Positions 9,434 through 18,025 of a stretch of DNA of 64,000 nucleotides are shown piece by piece (within the stretch, counting starts at the first letter, position 1; each line of letters begins with the position of its first letter). The position numbers and the translations under genes were made by a program. Under the pieces are notes generated by a model. The model saw only the letters and a program-made list of their open reading frames with translations, made no database searches and had not been told where the DNA came from. Source of the DNA: Alkalimonas delamerensis (GTDB lineage: Bacteria; Pseudomonadota; Gammaproteobacteria; Enterobacterales; Alteromonadaceae); contig NZ_JAUZVY010000002.1 of the NCBI RefSeq assembly GCF_030717955.1, positions 744,001 through 808,000 on the forward strand. Direction: 5' to 3'.

Positions 9434-12400
9434 ATGATAAAACCTATTCTTGATCGCTTGCCTGCCGTAAAAAAAAGCGGCGACCTGATCCACTGGGGCC
9501 AGTTGATTGGCGCCGGTCTGCCGCTGCTGATCAGCGAGCAGGCACAACAGCAGCCCGGCGTTTACCTGCTGGTGGTGCCCGATACTCCGACCGCCCTGCG
9601 GCTGGAGCAAGAGCTGCGGGTCTTTGCCGCGCCCTCGCTCAGCATTCTAAGCTTCCCGGACTGGGAAACCCTGCCGTACGATGTGTTCTCACCGCATCAG
9701 GACATTATTTCGCAGCGGTTGCGCACCTTGTACCAGCTGCCCAAGCAACAAACCGCTATGGTCATCGTGCCCATCAGCACCTTGCTGCTGCGGGTCTGCA
9801 GCCCGGCCTACCTGAACCAGCACAGCCTGCTGGTTCAAACCGGCCAGCAGCTGGATTTGGTGCAACTGAAGCAACAGCTCACTGCCGTCGGCTACCGGGC
9901 GGTGGATCAGGTGATGGAGCACGGCGAGTTTTCTGCCCGCGGCTCTTTGCTGGACTTGTACCCGATGGGCAGCAACCTGCCGTACCGGATTGATTTTTTT
10001 GACGATGAAATCGACGGCATCCGGCTGTTTGACCCGGAAAGTCAGCGCACGCTGGAGAAAGTCGAACAGATTGAACTCTTACCAGCGCATGAGTTTCCAA
10101 CCGATCAGGTAGCAATAGAGCGCTTTCGCAGCCAGTACCGCCAACAGTTTACTGCCCGTACTGAGCCAGAATCCTTGTACCAGCAAGTCAGTAAGGGGCT
10201 GTTTCCAGCCGGTATCGAGTATTATTTCCCGCTGTTTAGTGAAGACACCGCCACCCTGTTCGATTACCTGCCCAAGCACAGCCGTTGCCTGCTGCTGGGC
10301 GATCTGCAGCAGAGCGCAGACAAATTCTGGCGCGAGCTTAACAAGCGCCACCATGACAGAGGCATCGACCCGCTGCGCCCCTTGCTGCCGCCCGAGCAGC
10401 TGTACCAACCAGTCGATCAGGTTTTTGCCCGGCTTAAAAACTTTGGCCGCATTCGGCTATCCGCAGCGGCATTGCCGGCAAAGCAAGGCAGCGACAATGC
10501 CCCTTGCCAGCTGCTGCCGGATCTCAGCATTGCCCATCAACACAAGCAGCCGCTGCAAGGGCTGAAAGATTTTTTGCTGACACTAAAGCAGCAGCAAGGC
10601 CGGGCACTGTTTTTGGTCGAAAGCGAGGGGCGGCGTGAGAGTTTGCTGCAACTGCTGAAGACCATTCACATCAGCCTGCCGCAGTTTGACAGCCTGAATG
10701 CTTTTGTTGGCAGCAAGCAGGATCTCGGCATTCTGGTCGGCCAGCTGGAGCAAGGCGTCTTGTTGCAGTTGGAGCAGCCGCTGGCGCTGATCAGCGAAAA
10801 CGAACTCTTTGGCCAGAAAATCAGCCAACGGCGGCGGCAAAAGCGCAGTCAGCAAGTCTCAGCCGATACCATTATCCGCAACTTAGCCGAGCTTGCCCCG
10901 GGCCAGCCGGTGGTGCATTTGCAGCACGGCATTGGTCGCTACCAGGGCTTGCAGGTACTTGATGCCGGTGGCATCAGCGCCGAGTTTGTCACCATCGAAT
11001 ACGCCGGCGGCAGCAAGTTGTATGTGCCGGTGGCGGCTTTGCATCTGCTTAGCCGCTACAGTGGCTCCGAGCCCGAGCATGCGCCCTGGCACAAACTGGG
11101 GACCGACGCCTGGGAGCGCGCCCGGAAAAAAGCCGCCGAAAAAGTGCGGGATGTGGCCGCCGAGCTGCTGGACATTTATGCCCAGCGCGCCTTGCAAAAA
11201 GGCTATGGTTTTCAGCTGGATAAAGCCGAATACGCGGCCTTTGCCGACTCTTTCCCCTTTGAAGAAACACCGGATCAGGTCGATGCCATTGCCGCCGTGT
11301 TGCACGACATGCAGCAACCCAAAGCGATGGACCGGCTGGTCTGTGGCGATGTCGGCTTTGGCAAAACCGAAGTGGCGATGCGGGCCGCCTTTGTGGCGGT
11401 GCACGATCGCCATCAGGTGGCCATTTTGGTGCCCACCACCTTGCTGGCCCAGCAGCATTTTGAAAACTTCCGCGATCGCTTTGCCAACTGGCCGGTTCGG
11501 GTGGAAGTGATTTCCCGTTTTGTCAGCAGCAAAGAGCAACAACAGATTTTGCAAGACGCGGCCGACGGCAAAGTGGATATCCTGATTGGCACCCACAAAT
11601 TGCTGCAGGACGACATTCGTTTTGCCAACCTTGGCCTGTTGATCGTCGACGAAGAACACCGCTTTGGCGTCAAACAAAAAGACAAAATCAAAGCGCTTCG
11701 GGCCAACATCGACATTTTAACCCTGACCGCCACCCCTATCCCACGTACGCTAAATATGTCGCTGTCCGGCATGCGGGACTTGTCCATCATCGCCACCCCA
11801 CCGGCTCGCCGGCTGGCGGTAAAAACCTTTGTGCGTGAATTTGATGAAGCGCTGATCCGCGAAGCCGTGCTCAGGGAAATCATGCGCGGCGGTCAGGTGT
11901 ATTTTCTGCACAACGATGTCGCCACCATCGAAAACATGGCCGAGCAGCTGGGTACTTTGCTGCCCGAAGCGCGCATCGCCATCGCCCACGGCCAGATGCG
12001 TGAGCGCGAACTCGAACGCATCATGGCCGATTTCTACCATCAGCGCTTTAACCTCTTGCTGTGCTCCACCATTGTCGAAACCGGCATCGATGTGCCTACC
12101 GCCAACACCATGATCATCAACCGGGCCGATAAATTTGGTCTGGCGCAACTGCATCAGTTGCGCGGCCGGGTTGGTCGCTCGCATCACCAGGCTTACAGCT
12201 ACCTGCTAACGCCACCGGTAAAACGACTGACTGCCGATGCAGTCAAACGGCTGGATGCCATCGCCAGCCTGGAAGACCTGGGCGCCGGCTTTACACTGGC
12301 CACCCACGACCTTGAGATCCGCGGCGCTGGTGAACTGCTGGGCAGTGAGCAAAGCGGCCAAATCGAGTCCATTGGTTTCCACCTGTACATGGACATGCTG

Positions 12401-12916
12401 GAGCAAGCGGTCAGCGCCCTGAAAGAAGGCAAAGAGCCGTCGCTCGACCAGCTGCTTAGCCAGCAAAGTGACATTGAGCTGCGGATCCCGGCGCTGCTGC
12501 CAGAAGATTACATTCCCGATGTCAGCATGCGGTTGTCGTTTTACAAAAAGCTGGCTTCGGCCCGCAACGAGCACGAACTGGACGACATCCAGGTGGAACT
12601 GATCGACCGCTTTGGCTTGCTGCCCGATGCCAGCAAAAACCTGGTGGCGTTGTCGGCACTCAAACTGCAAGCGCAACAGCTGGGCATTAAACGGATTGAA
12701 GCCACGGCTAAAGGCGGTATAGTAGACTTTATGGAGCAAACCCGGGTGGCACCGGGTTACATCATTGAGCTGCTCCAGACCCGGGGCCGTGAGTTTAAAC
12801 TGGAAGGCGGCCAGAAATTACGCTTTATCAGTGAACTTACCGACAGTTCAGCCCGACTGAGTTACATCAAACAACTGCTGGCGGACTTTGCCAGCCATCA
12901 AACGGAGCATGCATGA
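9434..12916 (+). CDS. mfd: Transcription-repair coupling factor Mfd
   Basis: ATP-dependent translocase that removes stalled RNA polymerase and recruits UvrA to lesions. 1160 aa from the ATG at 9434; an upstream in-frame ATG would overlap the deiminase gene and add no conserved sequence. A UvrB-like N-terminal module (SFPDWETLPYD) is followed by the RNA polymerase interaction domain around VHLQHGIGRYQG (from about 494), Walker A GDVGFGKTE (from about 638), DEEHRFG (from 739), the TRG/helicase region QLRGRVGRS, and the C-terminal TRCF domain. csiV follows with an ATGA overlap. Confidence 0.98.
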   Translation: MIKPILDRLPAVKKSGDLIHWGQLIGAGLPLLISEQAQQQPGVYLLVVPDTPTALRLEQELRVFAAPSLSILSFPDWETLPYDVFSPHQDIISQRLRTLYQLPKQQTAMVIVPISTLLLRVCSPAYLNQHSLLVQTGQQLDLVQLKQQLTAVGYRAVDQVMEHGEFSARGSLLDLYPMGSNLPYRIDFFDDEIDGIRLFDPESQRTLEKVEQIELLPAHEFPTDQVAIERFRSQYRQQFTARTEPESLYQQVSKGLFPAGIEYYFPLFSEDTATLFDYLPKHSRCLLLGDLQQSADKFWRELNKRHHDRGIDPLRPLLPPEQLYQPVDQVFARLKNFGRIRLSAAALPAKQGSDNAPCQLLPDLSIAHQHKQPLQGLKDFLLTLKQQQGRALFLVESEGRRESLLQLLKTIHISLPQFDSLNAFVGSKQDLGILVGQLEQGVLLQLEQPLALISENELFGQKISQRRRQKRSQQVSADTIIRNLAELAPGQPVVHLQHGIGRYQGLQVLDAGGISAEFVTIEYAGGSKLYVPVAALHLLSRYSGSEPEHAPWHKLGTDAWERARKKAAEKVRDVAAELLDIYAQRALQKGYGFQLDKAEYAAFADSFPFEETPDQVDAIAAVLHDMQQPKAMDRLVCGDVGFGKTEVAMRAAFVAVHDRHQVAILVPTTLLAQQHFENFRDRFANWPVRVEVISRFVSSKEQQQILQDAADGKVDILIGTHKLLQDDIRFANLGLLIVDEEHRFGVKQKDKIKALRANIDILTLTATPIPRTLNMSLSGMRDLSIIATPPARRLAVKTFVREFDEALIREAVLREIMRGGQVYFLHNDVATIENMAEQLGTLLPEARIAIAHGQMRERELERIMADFYHQRFNLLLCSTIVETGIDVPTANTMIINRADKFGLAQLHQLRGRVGRSHHQAYSYLLTPPVKRLTADAVKRLDAIASLEDLGAGFTLATHDLEIRGAGELLGSEQSGQIESIGFHLYMDMLEQAVSALKEGKEPSLDQLLSQQSDIELRIPALLPEDYIPDVSMRLSFYKKLASARNEHELDDIQVELIDRFGLLPDASKNLVALSALKLQAQQLGIKRIEATAKGGIVDFMEQTRVAPGYIIELLQTRGREFKLEGGQKLRFISELTDSSARLSYIKQLLADFASHQTEHA

Positions 12917-13980
12917 AACAGATCGCATTCGTCAGCCTGCTGCTGGCTGGCCTGCTAACGCCAGTGTTGGCCACGGAAGTCGCTGCTGAACGGGTGGTGT
13001 CCGGCGATCGCTGGTTCGAAATCGAGTTTGTGCTGTTTCAACGCACACCGGCAGCCGATCTAATCGAAAGCTTCCCACTGAAGGACGCAGCGCCACAACC
13101 CGCGCGCTATTTTGATGTGCTCAAGCCCTTTTACCAGCCAGATATTCAGCCGCTACTGCAACAGCTGGCGCTGTGCCCGACGCCACAAAAGTCTGAGCCA
13201 ACCGATAGCACGGTCGATTGGCGTCAGTATCTGCCAAGCTTTGAACAACCGAAAATCGACGGCATCTGCATTTTCGAGCCACAACCGCCGCTGTGGCAGC
13301 AATCGCTGTTTAGCAGACACAGCGTCATCGATACCCTGCCAATGCCAGCGCAGTTGGCACAAAGACCCGGTGGCACTGGACAGCACCGCAACGGGCCTTA
13401 CCTGATGGCCAGTCAGGAACTGACCTTTGGCGATATCGTGCAGCGCTTACGTCGTCAAAGCGATATTGAGCTCTTACTGCATGCGGGTTACCGCCAGGCG
13501 CCGGTTACCGAGCGGCGCAGCATTCCCAGTCGTTGGTACGCAGGCAAGAACCTGACCGCACACTTCTCCGGGCGGGAGTCGCCAAGCCAAAGTGAAAGTC
13601 CGCTGCGGCCAGGTCAAATCAGCCTGGTCCGTCCCGGCTTAATGCAACGGATTGAGCAGCACTACCAACGCCTGCTCAACCAGAACGAGCCCGCTCAAGA
13701 CTATGGTCAACGCATCGACTTGCGCGAGCTAAGCCCGGAACAGCTCGCTAGCCCCTGGTGGCAGCTGGATGGCTTTATTCGGTTGCATTTGGATCACTAC
13801 CTGTTTGTCAACACCGACTTTATCCTCACCAGTGAAATTGAACCGGGCCAATTACTGCCCCATCGCATCCAGTTTAGCCGGCGTGTGATCAGTGGTGAGA
13901 TGCATTACATCGACCATCCGAAACTGGGCATGATCCTGCAAATTCGCCGCTTCCAACCTCCGTTGCAAGCGGCGCAATAG
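12913..13980 (+). CDS. csiV: CsiV family periplasmic protein
   Basis: 355 aa with an N-terminal signal peptide (basic MKQ, then a Leu/Ala-rich core ending near VLATEVAA). The family is recognised by WFEIEFVLFQR right after the signal and by its place directly behind mfd, as in Vibrio and Shewanella. In Vibrio cholerae CsiV is an outer-membrane-associated partner of the penicillin-binding protein PBP1A, needed for growth with D-amino acids; that role is carried over by family only. ATGA overlap with mfd implies translational coupling. Confidence 0.85.
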   Translation: MKQIAFVSLLLAGLLTPVLATEVAAERVVSGDRWFEIEFVLFQRTPAADLIESFPLKDAAPQPARYFDVLKPFYQPDIQPLLQQLALCPTPQKSEPTDSTVDWRQYLPSFEQPKIDGICIFEPQPPLWQQSLFSRHSVIDTLPMPAQLAQRPGGTGQHRNGPYLMASQELTFGDIVQRLRRQSDIELLLHAGYRQAPVTERRSIPSRWYAGKNLTAHFSGRESPSQSESPLRPGQISLVRPGLMQRIEQHYQRLLNQNEPAQDYGQRIDLRELSPEQLASPWWQLDGFIRLHLDHYLFVNTDFILTSEIEPGQLLPHRIQFSRRVISGEMHYIDHPKLGMILQIRRFQPPLQAAQ

Positions 13981-14003
13981 CTGAAATTATACCCAATCCG
14001 GGT

Positions 14004-14032
14004 TTGACAACTGGTTTACTTTCAGGTAACCT
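14004..14032 (+). promoter_or_regulatory. Candidate sigma-70 promoter upstream of the small membrane protein
   Basis: A perfect -35 TTGACA (14004-14009) is followed after 17 bp by TAACCT (14027-14032). It sits about 95 nt before the ATG at 14128, just after the csiV stop codon, so the next gene probably has its own promoter. Confidence 0.45.
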
Positions 14033-14127
14033 TCAAACCGGTAACAAATCGAAACACTTTGAGCCTTACAAAAGCTTTAACTGCCTTTTAGAATCAATGG
14101 ACTTAGTTTAGTCTCACCGGGTGAAGC

Positions 14128-14427
14128 ATGGAGCCACTAGAGTCGCAACCACAATTTTCTGCCTGGCAGATCGTGATCTTATTGTTATTGCTGTTTGTCA
14201 CGACAGTAGGTCTGCCGATGATTAGCTGGCTGTTTCCTGCTGTGGGCATGCTGCTCGACAGTGCGACCTTGCAGGTGCTGATACCTTTGGCCAGTCTTGG
14301 TCTGGTGATCTTTCTGTTCGAACAGTGGGGCATGGTACAACTCAAACCCTATTTGATGAGCTCAGGCCTAACACTCCCCCTGCTGGCCAGTTTCGCTCTG
14401 CTCTATCCACTGCTGTCTTACTTTTAA
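14128..14427 (+). CDS. Small hydrophobic membrane protein of unknown function
   Basis: 99 aa. A short acidic N-terminus (MEPLESQPQ) is followed by three predicted membrane spans (about 12-36, 45-66 and 76-96) with almost no loops. I do not recognise a family. GGTGA lies 4 nt before the ATG and a good promoter candidate lies upstream, which supports a real gene. Neighbours are csiV and rbgA in the same direction, but intergenic gaps of 147 and 117 nt suggest separate expression. Confidence 0.6.
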   Translation: MEPLESQPQFSAWQIVILLLLLFVTTVGLPMISWLFPAVGMLLDSATLQVLIPLASLGLVIFLFEQWGMVQLKPYLMSSGLTLPLLASFALLYPLLSYF

Positions 14428-14544
14428 CGCTCTTACTGCCAGCTCTCTTGCCTTAGGGCTTGTTTTCATTGCCTTCACGCCTTTTTCCGATCCACCGGAT
14501 CCAGTATACTGACCCGTCCTATCCTTGATTGAAGCTAGTCCATC

Positions 14545-15480
14545 ATGTCAATTAACTGGTTCCCGGGCCATATGCACAAAGCCCGTAAAGAAATTGCTGA
14601 GGTGATGCCCCAGGTCGATATCATCATCGAGATGTTGGATGCCCGCATTCCCTTTTCCAGCGAAAACCCACTGGTGAACCAACTGCGCAAAGACACCCCT
14701 TGCATCAAGGTGCTGAACAAAGCGGATCTGGCCGATCCGGTGCGCACCGACCTCTGGGTGCAACATCTGGAGCAAGAGCGCGGCATACGGGCTCTGCCGA
14801 CCAGTCAGCATGAGCCGCAGGCGATTAAACGTCTGCTCGAACTCTGTGAGCAACTGTTGCCAGAAAGGAATTTAGAGCTTAAAGGGGCCCGGGCCATGAT
14901 CATGGGCATCCCCAATGTTGGTAAATCGACCTTTATCAATATCCTGGCTGGACGCACCATTGCCAAAACCGGCAATGAAGCCGGTGTCACCAAAACCCAG
15001 CAACGAATCAAACTGGAACAAAATGTCGTGCTGACCGACACCCCCGGTTTTTTATGGCCCAAACTGAGCCCGGCCAGTTGCGGCTATCGATTGGCGATTA
15101 CCGGTGCCATCAAAGACACCGCTTTTGATTACGCCGACATTGCTTTGTTTGCCGCCGACTTTTTGCTGGAGCACTATCCGGATGCTGTGCTGCAGCGCTA
15201 TGGTCTGGAAGAGCTCCCCCAGCAAGGCCTGGAACTTCTGGATGCCATTGGTGCCAAACGGGGCTGCATGCGTAAAGGCGGTGTGGTCGATCTGCAAAAA
15301 GCCGGCACCCTGCTGATTGGCGATCTTCGTACCAGCCAGTTGGGCAGGCTGACTCTGGAAACCCCTGATATGGTGCAGCGCGAATGCGCCGAGGCAGAGC
15401 TCGAAGCGGCAGCCAAAGCCAAAGAAAAGGCCGAGCGCGAAAAGCTGCGCCAGCAACGTGCCCGGAAAAAGTACCGGTAA
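14545..15480 (+). CDS. rbgA: Ribosome biogenesis GTPase YlqF/RbgA
   Basis: Circularly permuted GTPase that helps late assembly of the 50S subunit. 311 aa. The order of GTP motifs is permuted as expected: G4 NKAD at 58-61, then G1 GIPNVGKST at 121-129 and G3 DTPG at 165-168. The N-terminal MSINWFPGHM is the family hallmark. The C-terminus is a Lys/Arg/Ala-rich helix, plausible for rRNA contact. A TATACT hexamer at 14505-14510 could be its -10 box, with no clear -35. Confidence 0.95.
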   Translation: MSINWFPGHMHKARKEIAEVMPQVDIIIEMLDARIPFSSENPLVNQLRKDTPCIKVLNKADLADPVRTDLWVQHLEQERGIRALPTSQHEPQAIKRLLELCEQLLPERNLELKGARAMIMGIPNVGKSTFINILAGRTIAKTGNEAGVTKTQQRIKLEQNVVLTDTPGFLWPKLSPASCGYRLAITGAIKDTAFDYADIALFAADFLLEHYPDAVLQRYGLEELPQQGLELLDAIGAKRGCMRKGGVVDLQKAGTLLIGDLRTSQLGRLTLETPDMVQRECAEAELEAAAKAKEKAEREKLRQQRARKKYR

Positions 15481-15500
15481 CTCCAATCGAAACGGTGAGC

Positions 15501-16823
15501 ATGACGGCAATGCTGAAAAAACTCCTGAAAGCCCGGGCAGTATTTATGCTCAGCGAAAAACTGATTAAGTTGCTGGCCGGAGCGGTGCTAACCATTCTGC
15601 TAGCACGCCTGCTTGGTGCCGGTGAGCTTGGCGTCTTTGCCATTGTGATGGCCTGGAGTGCTTTTCTGGTGCCCATTGGCAGCATGGGGCTGAACAACAT
15701 CGTGGTGCGCCGCATGCAGCAAGAGCAAAGCAGTGAAGGTGCCATGTCCTTGCTTTACACTGCAGTGGCACTGCGCCTGTCGACAGCATTGCTGGCGGCG
15801 GTGGCGGCTGTAACGCTGTTCTGGTGGTGGTATCCGGAACTCATGCAGGGCTACACCGGCCTGGCCATTCCCATGCTCTTTGTACTGCAAAGCTTTTTTG
15901 GCTTGCTGCTGTTTGAGTTCTACCTGAACTACCAAGGCACCTTTCGCAGCCTCGCGGTGGTAAAAATCGCCATCACCTGTGCCAGCTTCGCCATCAAGCT
16001 CTTGCTGTTGCTGAGCGGCTTTGGCATTGCCAGCCTGCTGTGGCTGACCGCACTGGAGTTTCTGCTGGTTGGTGTCAGCCAGTACCTGTTGTACCGCAAG
16101 AAACAACAACCCTGGCCCGGCAGCGAGCGAGCCTGGCCGGGATTCTCCTGGCGATTTGTCCGGTTTAACCAGGCCAAAGCCTTGCTGCAGCGCTCCGGCT
16201 GGCTTTGGGTTTCGGGCATCGTGTCGGTGATTTACCTGAAAATTGATTTGGTGATGCTGGGTGCCATGGCCGGCAGCGAACAAGCCGGGCTTTATGCGGC
16301 GGCCAGTCGTTTGTCCGAGTTGTGGTATGTCTTTCCGGCCACCCTGGCAGCACGCTATTACCCCGATATGCTCAAAGCCTACCAACAAGGTTGGTCGGGT
16401 TACCTTGCCCGGCTGCGGCGCTTTGCCGGCATTTTTCTGGCTGCAGCCCTGGTGATCGCGGTCCTGATGTCGCTGCTGGCCAGTTGGCTGGTACCCACTT
16501 TGTTTGGCAGCGATTTTGCCCCGGCCATTGCGGTATTGAAAATTCATATCTGGGCCGGTTGCTTTATTTTTGTCCGTTACCTGATTAGCCAGCACCTGGT
16601 GATCACCGAGCAGGAGCCACTGTCGCTGCTCAGTCATGGTGTCGCCGCACTGATTAACGTAGGCCTGAACTGGTGGCTGATCCCCATCATGGGGATCCAG
16701 GGCGCCGCCTGGGCCACCCTGATTGCCTATGCCTATGCCTCGTTCTTCTTTTTGTTTTTTTCTGCCCGAAGCCGCCAGCAGTTGTGGCAACTGCTGCGGT
16801 TGTCGCCTAAGGAGCCCCAATGA
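15501..16823 (+). CDS. Polysaccharide (lipid-linked oligosaccharide) flippase, Wzx/MATE type
   Basis: 440 aa from ATG 15501; a longer reading frame begins inside rbgA but lacks support. About 12 to 14 hydrophobic spans cover the protein, with the N-terminal KLIKLLAGAVLTILLARLLGAGELG typical of PST/Wzx flippases. The ATG at 15510 is an alternative start with better spacing to GGTGAG. It would move undecaprenyl-linked sugar units to the periplasm. It overlaps the pyruvyl transferase gene (ATGA), so the two act together. No polymerase gene is beside it. Confidence 0.85.
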   Translation: MTAMLKKLLKARAVFMLSEKLIKLLAGAVLTILLARLLGAGELGVFAIVMAWSAFLVPIGSMGLNNIVVRRMQQEQSSEGAMSLLYTAVALRLSTALLAAVAAVTLFWWWYPELMQGYTGLAIPMLFVLQSFFGLLLFEFYLNYQGTFRSLAVVKIAITCASFAIKLLLLLSGFGIASLLWLTALEFLLVGVSQYLLYRKKQQPWPGSERAWPGFSWRFVRFNQAKALLQRSGWLWVSGIVSVIYLKIDLVMLGAMAGSEQAGLYAAASRLSELWYVFPATLAARYYPDMLKAYQQGWSGYLARLRRFAGIFLAAALVIAVLMSLLASWLVPTLFGSDFAPAIAVLKIHIWAGCFIFVRYLISQHLVITEQEPLSLLSHGVAALINVGLNWWLIPIMGIQGAAWATLIAYAYASFFFLFFSARSRQQLWQLLRLSPKEPQ

Positions 16824-17974
16824 CAACCCCCAGCTACCGCATCGAAATCAAAGGTGTGCAGTTTCGCAATAAAGGCGCTTACCTGATGTTACTGGCTTGC
16901 CTGGATGGACTTCGTGCACTGCCACAGACCGAGCTGGTGCTTTCCCCCGGCCCCAACCTGCCCTACCCGGAGCGTGCCCGGCTGGGTGCCTGGCAAAAAT
17001 TGTCCTTTCGCCGCAAAGGCATGGATTTAACGCCCTGGATTGGCCGGCTGCCAGCGCCCATCATTCGCTTGTTCAATCGCTACGGCATGGTGACCGAGCA
17101 GCAAGTGGATGCGGTATTGGAAGCCAGTGGTTTTGCATACGGCGACCAATGGCCGCTGCAATTTTTGCAAAATACCGCCCGTGAAGTTGAACGCTTCGCC
17201 AAGGCCGGTAAGCCCTTTATTTTTATGCCTCAGGCGTTCGGCCCTTTTAAAAGTGAAGCCAGCAAAGCCGCGATGCGGCAAATTATTCAGCATGCCCGGC
17301 TTATTTTTGTCCGCGATGCGGTATCGAAACAACACCTGGAAAGCTGCCTGTCGCCGTTGCCTGCGCATGTGATTCAGTGCCCTGACTTTACCATTGGCCT
17401 AAAGCCAGCCAGCTTGCCAGCAGTCGACCAGCCCTATGCGGCCCTGATCCCCAACAACAAGGTCATTTCTCCCTACCATCACGCCGACGCTGGCCAATTG
17501 AAAGACGATTACCTCAATGCCTTTGTCGCAGCAGCCACCCTGCTGCAACAGCGTGGCATGCAGGTAAAGCTGGTGAACCATGAAGGTAAGGAAGATGCCG
17601 CCTTGTGTCAGCATATCCAGGCCAGAGTCCCCGGCACTGAAGTGGTGGAGCTGGCGGATCCTTTGCAGGTAAAAGCCTGCATTGGCGCTGCCAGCCTGGT
17701 GGTCAGCTCCCGCTTCCATGGCGCCATCAATGCGCTGAGCCAGGGTGTCCCTTGCATAGCGACCAGTTGGAGCCATAAGTACCGTGAAATGATGCAGGAT
17801 TTTGGCATGGAGGATTACTGCATTGAGCAGCTGACCGCAGATAAGCTCTGTCAAAGCATCGAGCAGCTGCTCGGCCCGAAATCGGACGCGGTAGCCACAC
17901 TAGGCGAACGAAAGGATCAGCTGCTGCAACAAAACCAGCAAATGTGGCAGCAGCTGTTGGAGCAACTCAGATAA
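16820..17974 (+). CDS. Polysaccharide pyruvyl transferase family protein
   Basis: 384 aa, cytoplasmic. The family (CsaB/WcaK type) transfers pyruvate from phosphoenolpyruvate to a sugar, forming a ketal, though some members have other activities. Motifs: RNKGAYLML near the N-terminus, PQAFGPF in the middle, and SSRFHGAINALSQGVPCIATSW with a HKYREMMQDFGM tail in the C-terminal half. AAGGAG stands 5 nt before the start. It is the last gene before a hairpin that faces the yjb operon, so an acidic pyruvylated glycan is a reasonable guess. Confidence 0.85.
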   Translation: MTTPSYRIEIKGVQFRNKGAYLMLLACLDGLRALPQTELVLSPGPNLPYPERARLGAWQKLSFRRKGMDLTPWIGRLPAPIIRLFNRYGMVTEQQVDAVLEASGFAYGDQWPLQFLQNTAREVERFAKAGKPFIFMPQAFGPFKSEASKAAMRQIIQHARLIFVRDAVSKQHLESCLSPLPAHVIQCPDFTIGLKPASLPAVDQPYAALIPNNKVISPYHHADAGQLKDDYLNAFVAAATLLQQRGMQVKLVNHEGKEDAALCQHIQARVPGTEVVELADPLQVKACIGAASLVVSSRFHGAINALSQGVPCIATSWSHKYREMMQDFGMEDYCIEQLTADKLCQSIEQLLGPKSDAVATLGERKDQLLQQNQQMWQQLLEQLR

Positions 17975-17982
17975 ACCCCTTT

Positions 17983-18011
17983 CGGAAACGCCCGCGCGGC
18001 GGGCGTTTCCG
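17983..18011. terminator. GC-rich hairpin between convergent genes
   Basis: A perfect 13-bp stem (17983-17995 pairs with 17999-18011) closes a 3-nt loop, right between the pyruvyl transferase stop and the yjbH stop on the other strand. No long T-run follows on either strand, so it is a plausible bidirectional terminator or mRNA end stabiliser rather than a textbook one. Confidence 0.7.
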
Positions 18012-18025
18012 ATTATCACAGCCTG

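Noticed and set aside
15600..16826. 408-aa minus-strand reading frame
   Set aside because: Antisense shadow of the flippase gene; Gln/Gly/His-rich with no domain or membrane segments.
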